The translations under genes were made by a program, and so were the position numbers. 29,886 bases of DNA, from positions 1-29,886 of the forward strand of contig JAEWLC010000034.1 in NCBI GenBank assembly GCA_023393475.1, in the 5' to 3' direction. Origin of the DNA: Pseudomonadota bacterium. GTDB taxonomy: Bacteria; Pseudomonadota; Alphaproteobacteria; Rhizobiales; Devosiaceae. This document shows positions 7,399-14,603 of the stretch, piece after piece; positions within the stretch are counted from its first letter, which is position 1; the number at the start of each line of letters is the position of its first letter. The notes below the pieces were generated by a model. The model did not search any database. It saw only the letters and a list, made by a program, of their open reading frames with translations, and was not told the DNA's origin.

Positions 7399-7534
7399 CG
7401 ATCTTGATCCCCCCTTCATCGACCTGGATCTCGAGCGCCGGCCGCTGCGATTCCTGATAGGCGATGTAGAGGCCGAAGCCGACGGCCACCGCCAGCAGAG
7501 CAGCGATAACGACGTAGAGCGAATTCCTGGTCAT
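7385..7534 (-). CDS. Small single-pass membrane protein, 49 aa
   Basis: Unrecognised protein with an N-terminal MTRNSLYVV followed by one hydrophobic helix (about residues 6-25, VVIAALLAVAVGFGLYIAY) and a short polar tail containing LEIQVDEGGIKIDG. Topology suggests an inner-membrane anchor with the tail outside by the positive-inside rule. ATG at 7534 has GGGG seven bases upstream; the longer in-frame start at 7567 adds a Gln/Arg-rich stretch before the helix and is less likely. It follows phnN by 54 nt and overlaps the next gene. Hypothetical, but helix, ribosome-binding site and coupling make it credible. Confidence 0.6.
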   Translation of the reverse strand: MTRNSLYVVIAALLAVAVGFGLYIAYQESQRPALEIQVDEGGIKIDGNG

Positions 7535-7588
7535 GCCGGACCCCAATTGTTGACGCTGCCTTGGCAACGCAACAGGCCCGGCAATGGT

Positions 7589-8143
7589 TCAATCGGCTAT
7601 CGCTTTGAGCGCGCCCACAAATCGGGCGACACCGTCGTCGAGCGAGCCGGAGTTGTCGACCGTCACCGCCTCGACCCCGGCGGGCACCGGCGCACCCTCG
7701 CGGGCCAGCCGCGCGGCAACGTCTTCAGCACTCTCGCGTCCTCGGCCGGTAAGCCGACGGGCTCGCACGTCGGCCTCGGCGGTCACCACAAGAACATGGC
7801 AGCTGGGGTATTTCTCCACCGCCCGCTCGATCACCTTGCGCGACGTGTTCACGACGACCACGCGCCCCGCCACCATCGCCGCGTCGATTGCCGCCGGCAC
7901 GCCGTAGCAGAGGCCGTGCGCCTCCCAGTCTAGCGCATAGGCCCCTCGCAGCTTCTGCCGCCCGAACTCGGCCGTATCGACGCTGTCATGATCCTCGAGT
8001 TCGACCATCGCCTGGCGGGTCACCACCCGCCGGGGGAAAATGAACCGGCTGTCGTCCGCGAGGGCGGTCTTCGCCGCCCCGATCAGAGTATCCTTGCCGG
8101 CGCCCGACGGTCCGACCACGAGGACGAGGGCCCCCTGGCTCAT
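7589..8143 (-). CDS. phnN: Ribose 1,5-bisphosphate phosphokinase PhnN
   Basis: Phosphorylates ribose 1,5-bisphosphate with ATP to PRPP, which recycles the ribose released by C-P lyase phosphonate breakdown. The 184-residue protein has the guanylate-kinase-like P-loop GPSGAGKDT at residues 11-19, followed by FPRRVVTRQ in the nucleotide-binding region, GLCYGVP in the substrate region and RLTGRGRES in the lid region. The ATG at 8143 overlaps the phnM stop in a TGATG arrangement, so translation is coupled and the longer start upstream is unlikely. The C-P lyase core genes phnGHIJKL are not in this window. A role in making PRPP from other sources of ribose 1,5-bisphosphate is possible. Confidence 0.9.
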   Translation of the reverse strand: MSQGALVLVVGPSGAGKDTLIGAAKTALADDSRFIFPRRVVTRQAMVELEDHDSVDTAEFGRQKLRGAYALDWEAHGLCYGVPAAIDAAMVAGRVVVVNTSRKVIERAVEKYPSCHVLVVTAEADVRARRLTGRGRESAEDVAARLAREGAPVPAGVEAVTVDNSGSLDDGVARFVGALKAIAD

Positions 8144-9279
8144 CAGCTGACCCGCTTTCCTTCGCGCCACACGCCGCGCACCACCGGCACCGGATCGGTG
8201 CGCCGCACGCGCACGAGGTCGGCCCGCTTGCCCACTGCGATCTCGCCGCGATCATTGAGGTGTGCCGCCTCGGCCGGGCGCTTGCTCACCATCTGCACCG
8301 ACTGGGGCAGGGTGATATTGTCGGCCCGCTCCGGCAGCAGGAACGCCGCATAGATCAGCGCGAACGGTACGTAGTCCGAGCTCAGCACGTCGAGGACGCC
8401 GGCCTTGGCGAGTTCAGACGCCGAGATATTGCCGTTATGCGATTTGCCGCGCACCACGTTCGGCGCGCCCATCAGCACTGCGAGCCCGGCGGCATGGCAG
8501 GCCTTTGCGGCATCCATCGTCGTCGGGAATTCGGCGATGCTCATACCGTCGCGCACCGCCTCGTCGACGTGATCGACCGTCGCGTCGTCGTGGCTGGCGA
8601 AGGCGAGGCCGATCTCACGGCCGCGCTTCAGGATGGCGACGCGGTTCTTGTCCGCATACTTGTCGCGCTCCGCCTGCCGGTCGGCGATGAACTGCGCCAT
8701 CTCGGCATCCGAGAAGCGCATCTTCTTCTGGTAGTACGAGATGTAGTGCTCGAGCGTCACGTATTGCCGCGCGCCCGGCGTATGATCCATCAGCGAGGCG
8801 AGCCCGACGATCGGGTTGCTGCAATGGGCCGCAAACTGCTCGGCCACGTCGGGCGTCGCCAGTTCGCAGCGGAGGTGGATGTGGTGGTCGGCCCGCAGAC
8901 GGTCGTCGGCATCTGCCTCGGCCACCGCCTCGACCATCAGCCGCACATCCTCGTTGATGTCGCCGGTCTCCGGGTCCGATCCGATGCGCACCGCATCGAA
9001 CACGGTGGTGATGCCCGCGCCGGCAACCTGCGCATCGTGGCTCTGCAGCGCCGCCATGGCATTCCAGGTCACGCCCGGCCGCGGCCGGTAGTGGTTCTCG
9101 AAATGGTCGGTGTGGAGTTCGACGAGGCCCGGAATGACGTAGTCGCCGCCGACATCCTCCCCGGCATGCGAATGCCCCGGGTCGATGGCCGCGATCCTGC
9201 CGTCGCGGACCAGAACCGAGCCCTCGATCACCTCGTCGGCAAGTACGATCCTCGCATTGCTAAGCGCGAATTCGGTCAT
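8143..9279 (-). CDS. phnM: PhnM: ribose 1-methylphosphonate 5-triphosphate diphosphatase
   Basis: Amidohydrolase-superfamily enzyme that removes pyrophosphate from alpha-D-ribose 1-methylphosphonate 5-triphosphate, the step before C-P bond cleavage. At 378 residues its length is right for the family. It shows the PhnM-specific metal motif ELHTDHFENH near residues 54-63, DHHIHLRCE near 150, FASHDDAT near 230, and the late SSDYVP with a metal-site Asp near 310. ATG at 9279 has GGGGAG seven bases upstream and overlaps the DUF1045 gene by 20 nt, while its stop overlaps phnN; the three genes form a coupled operon. All visible active-site motifs are intact, so it should be functional if the C-P lyase core exists elsewhere. 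Confidence 0.94.
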   Translation of the reverse strand: MTEFALSNARIVLADEVIEGSVLVRDGRIAAIDPGHSHAGEDVGGDYVIPGLVELHTDHFENHYRPRPGVTWNAMAALQSHDAQVAGAGITTVFDAVRIGSDPETGDINEDVRLMVEAVAEADADDRLRADHHIHLRCELATPDVAEQFAAHCSNPIVGLASLMDHTPGARQYVTLEHYISYYQKKMRFSDAEMAQFIADRQAERDKYADKNRVAILKRGREIGLAFASHDDATVDHVDEAVRDGMSIAEFPTTMDAAKACHAAGLAVLMGAPNVVRGKSHNGNISASELAKAGVLDVLSSDYVPFALIYAAFLLPERADNITLPQSVQMVSKRPAEAAHLNDRGEIAVGKRADLVRVRRTDPVPVVRGVWREGKRVS

Positions 9280-9976
9280 CGGCGGACTCCCCGGTGAGCA
9301 GATAGTCGTCGAGGCGGACGAACGGCCCGCCGGCCTCGGGTTCGTGGAACAGAACCAGCCGGTCGAGCACCATTTCCGCCTCGGCCAGCGCTCCGAAATG
9401 CTCCGCCGCGGCGCGCATGTAGGTCTCGCGCTCGGCTTCGGGCAGCCGGTCGGTCAGCGTCATGTGCAGCTGGAACTGCTCGAACACATAGGGGTAGCCG
9501 TAGCGATCGATCAGCTCGATCTGCCTCGCAGTGAACGCCCGCCCCTCGAGCCGCCGGGCGCGCTCGGCCGGCGTCAGGGGAGCGCGGTATGGCTCGAACG
9601 CTTCCACCACCTCGCCGGCGAAGGCGGTCAGCGCCTCCGTCTGCGGGGTGGGAACCAGCGCCAGGAAGCCGTCGATCTGGCTGAGCTTGATGCGCATGGC
9701 GACCGACTCGGCGCTGGCCGCAAAGGTCGCGAGCGCATCCACCAGTTGTGCCGGGCTGGTGCCGGGCTTGAGCGGCATCGGCGGCTTGATCGTGGCATGG
9801 AAACCGTATCGACGCGCCGAGACGCTCCGCACAAGCAGGTCGCTGCGCGCTACCACGGGCAGCGGACCATCGAATGTCTCTCCGGTCAGCGCATCGCGCC
9901 CCAGCCACTCGGCGGCTTTCGCCCATAGCGGATCATTCGCCGCGGGTGCGTAGTAGATGGCGTATCGTTCGGACAT
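9260..9976 (-). CDS. DUF1045 phosphonate-metabolism protein, 2H phosphoesterase-like
   Basis: A 238-residue protein of the DUF1045 family found in phosphonate operons. Two HxT motifs are visible: His60-x-Thr62 in GFHATIKPP and His171-x-Thr173 in QLHMTLTD. This pair defines the 2H phosphoesterase fold, whose members open or form cyclic phosphodiesters. In the same operon, PhnM and PhnN act on either side of the 5-phosphoribosyl 1,2-cyclic phosphate step, normally opened by PhnP, which is missing here; DUF1045 is a reasonable candidate. The family assignment and motifs are seen; the reaction is inference. It is the first gene of the run, with its start at 9976. Confidence 0.85.
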   Translation of the reverse strand: MSERYAIYYAPAANDPLWAKAAEWLGRDALTGETFDGPLPVVARSDLLVRSVSARRYGFHATIKPPMPLKPGTSPAQLVDALATFAASAESVAMRIKLSQIDGFLALVPTPQTEALTAFAGEVVEAFEPYRAPLTPAERARRLEGRAFTARQIELIDRYGYPYVFEQFQLHMTLTDRLPEAERETYMRAAAEHFGALAEAEMVLDRLVLFHEPEAGGPFVRLDDYLLTGESADDRIRA

Positions 9977-10065
9977 CGGGCTGCGGCTCGCTGGAAACGC
10001 GGCGGTGACTAGCCGCGTTCGATGTCAGTTTTTTGTCAGCGCCGCAAGCGCCTGTGCGTGTGCGC

Positions 10066-10542
10066 TCAGATCACCCGCGCGACGCAGGCGGCGCCGGAAT
10101 CGGCTCCACCCGGCAGCACGTTGTCGGCAACCAGCGTTTCGCCGCCGCTGAGCTCGCCGATCAGGGCGAAGTAGCCGACCTTGCCTTCGCTCTTCAGCTG
10201 CCACTTGATCCGGGTTCCCGGCGGCAGGTTCTCGGCGCTGCGGTTGATCACCTCGATCGCGTTGGGCTGGCTCGCCACGTTGCAACTGAGCTCGACCTGC
10301 AGGCCGAAGTGCCGCGTCTGCAGCACCGGCTCGGGATAGTCGTTCGACGACGACGAGGAGCGCGACGCAACAGGCTCGTCCCTGGCGGGGCCAGTGCTGG
10401 CGGAATCGTCCGCCGGGCCGGTCTTGTCGATCGGGGGCGTAAGCCCACCACCGGGTGGGAGAAGCTCGACTTCGGCCGCAAATGCGGGAACAAACAACAG
10501 TGTCGCGAGCAGGGCGCCCGCGAGAGGACGGATACGTTTCAT
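10066..10542 (-). CDS. Secreted hypothetical protein with Ser/Pro-rich linker
   Basis: A 158-residue exported protein of unknown function. The start ATG at 10542 gives a classical signal peptide, MKRIRPLAGALLATLLFVPA, with cleavage after AFA; a longer in-frame start at 10578 would bury the signal. The mature protein opens with a Gly/Pro-rich and then Ser-rich low-complexity region (about residues 25-75, including SRSSSSSNDYP), followed by a compact C-terminal domain of about 85 residues with two cysteines, in LSCNVA and AACVARVI, which could form a disulfide across the domain. It has its own upstream region and no co-directional partner nearby. I do not recognise the domain. Confidence 0.7.
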   Translation of the reverse strand: MKRIRPLAGALLATLLFVPAFAAEVELLPPGGGLTPPIDKTGPADDSASTGPARDEPVASRSSSSSNDYPEPVLQTRHFGLQVELSCNVASQPNAIEVINRSAENLPPGTRIKWQLKSEGKVGYFALIGELSGGETLVADNVLPGGADSGAACVARVI

Positions 10543-10845
10543 TCTGTTTCCTGGCGTGAGGCCAACGGTCGCGTCCACGACCGAGACGAATTATGACTTT
10601 GCTTTCTTGGACCGGCAACTAGTCGCTGACGCTTGAACCCCGCCTGAGGTTCCCGTTTAGCCGCCGTTCACACGATCTCCACATCAGCGTTGCCCAAGCG
10701 CTACACGCATCGATCACTCCTGACGCCCTATTTGGGCAGAGCTGTCCGCTACGCAAGTCGTTCGCGAAATGATGATGAAGATGGCTAGCTTGCGCCCTGC
10801 GCATAGCCTCGCCAGTATGCCCGCCATCAGGGACATCAGGCAAAC
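10543..10845. other. 303-bp intergenic region between divergent genes
   Basis: This holds the promoters for the secreted hypothetical (minus) and the glycerate kinase (plus). I see no small gene with a convincing ribosome-binding site. It contains GTTTA (10655-10659) and GTTCA (10666-10670) with an 11-nt period, reminiscent of the tandem repeat before the rlpA-like gene. Confidence 0.4.
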
Positions 10846-12102
10846 ATGGATCGCGACCTCCTCGAGCGGCTCTACCACCGCGCAGTCGATGCTGCGCAAC
10901 CCCGGCACGCGATAGCCGCGAACCTGCCGGAGCCGCCGAAAGGACGCACCATCGTCATCGGCGCCGGCAAGGCCTCGGCCCAGATGGCGCAGGCCTTCGA
11001 GGCGGCCTGGCCGCATCCGATCGACAAGGGGCTGGTGGTCACCCGCTATGGATATGCCGTGCCCTGCGAGCGGATCGAGATCGTCGAGGCCGCGCATCCG
11101 GTACCCGATATCGCCGGATTCCTCGCCGCCCGGCGACTGCTCGAAACGGTTTCCGGGCTCAGTCACGATGATCTCGTCGTTGCGCTGATCTCCGGTGGCG
11201 GTTCGGCGCTGCTGCCCCAACCCGCCCAGGGACTGAGCTTCGAGGACGAACAGGAGGTCAACCAGATCCTATTGGCCTCGGGCGCGCCGATCTCGGTGAT
11301 GAACGTCATCCGCAACGAGTTGAGCGCCATCAAGGGCGGCCGGCTGGCCGCAACCGCCGCCCCGGCCCGCGTCGCGACGCTCATCGTCTCCGACATTCCC
11401 GGCGACGATCCCTCGCTGGTGGCATCGGGGCCGACCGTGCCGATGCGGTCGAGCCGGGCCGAGGCCCGCCACCTTGCGGCGCTCTATCGGTTGAAGTTGC
11501 CAGAACCGGCCGAGGAGTTGCTCGCCTCCGACCAGAACCCCGCCCCGCTTCCCGGCGATCCGCGCTTCCACGACAACAGCATCCGCATCATCGCGTCCGC
11601 CGCACTCTCGCTCGAGGCCGCCGCGAAGGAAGCTCGCAGCGCCGGCCTCGCCGCGCACGTGCTCTCCGATGCCATCGAGGGCGAGGCGCGCGATGTTGCC
11701 GGCGTGCATGCCGCGCTGGCTCGAGAAATCCGCGGCCGCAACCGCCCGTTCGAGAAGCCCGCTATGCTGCTCTCGGGTGGCGAGACCACTGTGACCATCC
11801 GCGGCGACGGGCGGGGCGGGCGCAATGCCGAGTTCCTGTTGGCCTTCGCCATCGCCATCGAAGGGCAGGAGGGCATCTCCGCGCTTGCCGCCGATACCGA
11901 CGGCATCGACGGGGCAGGCGACAATGCCGGCGCCGTTTGCGACGGAACGACTGCGGCCCGCATGCGAGCGGCCGGCATCGATCCCCGGGCGGCACTCGCC
12001 AACAACGACGCCTACAATGCCTTCCGCGCTGTCGGCGGCCTGTTCGTCACGGGACCGACCGGCACCAACGTCAACGATTTCAGGGCGATCATCGTCAGGT
12101 AG
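10846..12102 (+). CDS. Glycerate 2-kinase / MOFRL family protein
   Basis: Class II glycerate kinase, which phosphorylates D-glycerate at C2 to 2-phosphoglycerate; many family members were annotated in the past as hydroxypyruvate reductase (TtuD). The 418-residue length is normal. An N-terminal DUF4147 Rossmann-like domain shows VIGAGKAS near 37-44, LISGGGSALL near 112-121, ELSAIKGGRLA near 147-157 with the conserved Lys, and VSDIPGDDPSLVASGPT near 170-186. The C-terminal MOFRL domain shows LSGGETTV near 306, GRGGRNAEFLLA near 322, AADTDGIDG near 348, and ends with TGTNVNDF. It serves the glyoxylate/tartronate or serine routes into glycolysis. The VOC gene 9 nt downstream is probably co-transcribed. 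Confidence 0.9.
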   Translation: MDRDLLERLYHRAVDAAQPRHAIAANLPEPPKGRTIVIGAGKASAQMAQAFEAAWPHPIDKGLVVTRYGYAVPCERIEIVEAAHPVPDIAGFLAARRLLETVSGLSHDDLVVALISGGGSALLPQPAQGLSFEDEQEVNQILLASGAPISVMNVIRNELSAIKGGRLAATAAPARVATLIVSDIPGDDPSLVASGPTVPMRSSRAEARHLAALYRLKLPEPAEELLASDQNPAPLPGDPRFHDNSIRIIASAALSLEAAAKEARSAGLAAHVLSDAIEGEARDVAGVHAALAREIRGRNRPFEKPAMLLSGGETTVTIRGDGRGGRNAEFLLAFAIAIEGQEGISALAADTDGIDGAGDNAGAVCDGTTAARMRAAGIDPRAALANNDAYNAFRAVGGLFVTGPTGTNVNDFRAIIVR

Positions 12103-12111
12103 GAGAGAGAA

Positions 12112-12462
12112 ATGGCCAAGGCACTCGGCATCGGGGGCTTCTTCTTTCGCGCAGCCGACACAAAGGCGTTGGCCGAATGGTACGCCCTGCACCTCGGCGT
12201 CACCGATTTGTGGACGCAGGAAGCGGGGTTGACCGTGTTCTCGCCGTTCAAGCAGGAGACGACGTACTTCCCGGCCAACAAGCAGTGGATGATCAACTTC
12301 CGCGTCGACGATCTCGACGCACTCATGGCCCAGCTGCGCGCTGCGGGCATTGCCGTCGAAACCCGACCCGACGAATGGGATACGCCTGAGACCGGCCGCT
12401 TCGCCCGCATCCACGATCCGGAGGGTAACCAGGTCGAGCTGTGGCAGCCGCCGGCCGAGTAA
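12112..12462 (+). CDS. VOC (glyoxalase/bleomycin-resistance) family protein
   Basis: A 116-residue vicinal-oxygen-chelate protein. It begins GIGGFFFRAADTKALAEWY, the usual first beta-alpha module, and ends with ARIHDPEGNQVELWQ, in which the final Glu is the usual metal ligand of the fold. The typical first-module His ligand is not evident, so catalytic glyoxalase activity is doubtful; other family members act as isomerases, dioxygenases or ligand-binding proteins. It starts at ATG 12112, with AGGAGAGAG just upstream, 9 nt after the glycerate-kinase stop, so the two are an operon. The downstream gene is convergent, with a 13-nt gap between stops. Confidence 0.85.
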   Translation: MAKALGIGGFFFRAADTKALAEWYALHLGVTDLWTQEAGLTVFSPFKQETTYFPANKQWMINFRVDDLDALMAQLRAAGIAVETRPDEWDTPETGRFARIHDPEGNQVELWQPPAE

Positions 12463-12475
12463 GGACCGTTCGAGC

Positions 12476-12676
12476 CTATTCCTCGACCCAGCTGTCGAAC
12501 TCGCCGTCTTTCCTCAACCGCGCGACCATGTAGCCGCCGCGTTCGCGGGGCCTGATCTCATACTCGTACTGCCCGCCGTCCATGGCGCGCTGGATGTTGG
12601 CGGCGCTTTCCGCGCTCTCGATCGACGAATAGACCTGCGGCACGCTGCCGCCCTCGCTGACGAATGCCCGTGACAT
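12476..12676 (-). CDS. Small hypothetical protein, 66 aa
   Basis: Unrecognised 66-residue soluble protein rich in charged and Gly residues, ending in an acidic DSWVEE. ATG at 12676 has a strong AAGGAG eight bases upstream, which decides against the longer in-frame start at 12709. It is a single gene on the minus strand, with a short AT-richer promoter region shared with the divergent Gfo/Idh/MocA gene. No domain or membrane segment is visible. The strong ribosome-binding site makes it a likely real gene. Confidence 0.6.
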   Translation of the reverse strand: MSRAFVSEGGSVPQVYSSIESAESAANIQRAMDGGQYEYEIRPRERGGYMVARLRKDGEFDSWVEE

Positions 12677-12801
12677 CGGCGGTCTCCTTCGGTGCCAAGC
12701 GTATACCACCTTAGCAAGCCGGACGAATTTTGGTTCCGCCGAACTTCCCTTTCGGCATGACTTCCCATTAAGTTCGCGCCGGTTTCAGGGAGACGCCAGA
12801 C

Positions 12802-13740
12802 ATGGCCAAGAAGAAGATCGCCGTCATCGGCATCGGCAAGATCGCGCAGGACCAGCACCTGCCGGTCATCGACAAGAGCCCCGATTTCGAGCTCGCGGCC
12901 TGTGTCTCGACCCGTGGTATCGGGCACGGCGACGTGCCGGTGTTCAAGACCCCGGCCGAGCTCTACAAGGCCATGCCGGAGGTGAAGCTCGTCTCGATCT
13001 GCACGCCGCCCGGCGTCCGCCACGCCTTTGTCCGCGAGGCCATCGACGCCGGCAAGGATGTGCTGCTGGAAAAGCCGCCGACCCCGACCATCACCGAGTT
13101 CGAAGACCTCGTCGCCTATGGTGAGAAGAAGGGCCGCGTCCTCTACCAGACCTGGCATTCCCGCTATAACGCCGCCGTCGATGCCGCCAAGCTCATCCTC
13201 AAGGACGAGGGCGTGGCTTCGGTGCGGATCGACTGGCGCGAGAGCGTCCGCAAGTGGCACCCCGGCCAGGAGTGGGTGTGGGAGCCCGGCGGCTTCGGCG
13301 TCTGCGATCCCGGCATCAACGCCATGTCGATCTTCACCAAGATCATGCCGTTCCCGGTCTTCGTCGATAAAGCCACGCTAAAATTCCCGGCCAACCGGCA
13401 GACCCCGGTCGATGTCGAGATCGAGTTCAAGTCGGCCCAGAAGCACAAGCCGAAGCTCTCGGCCGGGTTCAACTGGCTGGAGGAGTCCGGTGAGATCTGG
13501 ACGATTGCCATCGAAACCCGCAAGGGTACCAAGCTGAAGCTCGAGCGCGGCGGTACTGTGCTGAAGGTCGACGGCAAGGAAACGGTTGCCAACCCGTCCG
13601 AGGAATACGAGGCGATCTATGAGCGTTTCGCCAAGCTGTTGAAGAAGGGCAAGTCCGAGATGGACGGCTCGCCCCTCCGTCTGATCGGTGACGCCTTTCT
13701 GCTTGGTGCCCGCGAGAATGTTGAAGAGTTCCACTGGTAG
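12802..13740 (+). CDS. Gfo/Idh/MocA oxidoreductase, D-galactose 1-dehydrogenase-like
   Basis: NAD(P)-dependent sugar dehydrogenase. The 312-residue protein has the N-terminal Rossmann fold GIGKIAQDQHLP at residues 10-21, the family's catalytic EKP motif at 90-92 (Lys91), and in the second domain WHSRYNAAV near 121 and the stretch WHPGQEWVWEPGGFGVCDP near 153-171. From memory, this last pattern matches alphaproteobacterial D-galactose 1-dehydrogenases, which oxidise D-galactose (or L-arabinose/fucose-type sugars) to the lactone in a De Ley-Doudoroff-type route. ATG 12802 is preceded by AGGGAG. It leads a run of four plus-strand genes ending with an SDR. The precise sugar is inference. Confidence 0.82.
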   Translation: MAKKKIAVIGIGKIAQDQHLPVIDKSPDFELAACVSTRGIGHGDVPVFKTPAELYKAMPEVKLVSICTPPGVRHAFVREAIDAGKDVLLEKPPTPTITEFEDLVAYGEKKGRVLYQTWHSRYNAAVDAAKLILKDEGVASVRIDWRESVRKWHPGQEWVWEPGGFGVCDPGINAMSIFTKIMPFPVFVDKATLKFPANRQTPVDVEIEFKSAQKHKPKLSAGFNWLEESGEIWTIAIETRKGTKLKLERGGTVLKVDGKETVANPSEEYEAIYERFAKLLKKGKSEMDGSPLRLIGDAFLLGARENVEEFHW

Positions 13741-13749
13741 AGGGATGGA

Positions 13750-14040
13750 ATGTTTGGACTGATCGGCGACTTCACTGCACAGCCCGGCAAGCGGGACGAG
13801 TTGATCGCGCGAATTATCGCCGGGACTCGCAATATGCCGGGCTGCCTCAGCTATATCGTGGCCCGCGATCCAGTCGATCCGGACAAGCTGTGGATCACCG
13901 AGGTCTGGGACTCGGAGGCAAGTCACAAGGCGTCGGTCAACTTCCCTACGGTCGCCGCTGCCATCGACGGGGTCATGCCGTTGCTGGCCCGGTTGGGCGA
14001 CCTCGTCGAAACCGAGCCGGTGGGCGGCGTCGGCATCTAG
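13750..14040 (+). CDS. Antibiotic-biosynthesis-monooxygenase (ABM) fold protein
   Basis: A 96-residue dimeric ferredoxin-like ABM-domain protein, similar in length to YgiN-type quinol monooxygenases. Family features are the opening beta strand FGLIGDFTAQPGKRDEL, the GCLSYIVARDPVDPD turn around residues 36-50, LWITEVWDSEASHKAS in the third strand and helix, and the HKAS/FP segment in which a His is often catalytic. The start, ATG at 13750, is 9 nt after the dehydrogenase stop, and a GGGATGG sequence can act as ribosome-binding site, so it is co-transcribed. The substrate is unknown; small quinones or reactive aldehydes are typical. Confidence 0.85.
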   Translation: MFGLIGDFTAQPGKRDELIARIIAGTRNMPGCLSYIVARDPVDPDKLWITEVWDSEASHKASVNFPTVAAAIDGVMPLLARLGDLVETEPVGGVGI

Positions 14041-14105
14041 ACATTGGTACACTGGTGCGTTGGATGTTGCCCCGCTAGGCTACCATACAAGATAGAGGAG
14101 GCACC

Positions 14106-14603
14106 ATGTACGAGACCTTCAACGGCTCGGCGCACCCGCTTGCGCCCAAGGAAATCGCCATCACCGCCTTGCCCGAAGACGAGCGCGTCTGGGTGCCGCA
14201 GGCCGAAGGCGTTTGGTTCCGCCCGCTCTTCCTCAATACGCTGCAGGGCCAGTGGTGCAACCTGCTCCGCGTCCGCCGCTCCGGCATCCTGAGCCGCCAC
14301 CTTCACCCACAGCCGGTACATGGCTACGTCATCAAGGGTCGCTGGCACTATCTCGAGCATGACTGGGTCGCGGAGACCGGCTCCTACGTGTTCGAGCCTC
14401 CCGGGGAAATCCACACCCTGACGGTCCCCGAGGACTGCGAGGAGATGATCACCTTCTTCAACATCTCCGGCTGCATGGTCTATCTCGACAAGGACAACAG
14501 GCAGATCGGCTTCGAGGACGTCTTCACCAAGATCGACATGTGCCGCAAGCACTATATCAACGTGGGGCTTGGCGGGGATTACGTCGAGCAGTTCGTGCGA
14601 TGA
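14106..14603 (+). CDS. Cupin protein, 2,4'-dihydroxyacetophenone dioxygenase family
   Basis: A 165-residue single-domain cupin. Motif 1 contains SRHLHPQPVHGYVIKG, with candidate metal ligands His65, His67 and His72; motif 2 contains FEPPGEIHTL, with His103. Overall this resembles the 2,4'-dihydroxyacetophenone dioxygenase family, iron enzymes that cleave an aromatic alpha-hydroxyketone side chain. Activity on that compound is far from certain; many members in sugar-related operons have no known substrate. ATG 14106 has an excellent GAGGAGG ribosome-binding site. Its stop overlaps the start of the SDR gene (ATGA), so the pair are translationally coupled and probably act in sequence. Confidence 0.8.
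   Translation: MYETFNGSAHPLAPKEIAITALPEDERVWVPQAEGVWFRPLFLNTLQGQWCNLLRVRRSGILSRHLHPQPVHGYVIKGRWHYLEHDWVAETGSYVFEPPGEIHTLTVPEDCEEMITFFNISGCMVYLDKDNRQIGFEDVFTKIDMCRKHYINVGLGGDYVEQFVR

Noticed and set aside
11269..12414. A 381-residue minus-strand open frame across the glycerate kinase and VOC genes.
   Set aside because: It runs opposite two recognisable genes and carries no family motif.
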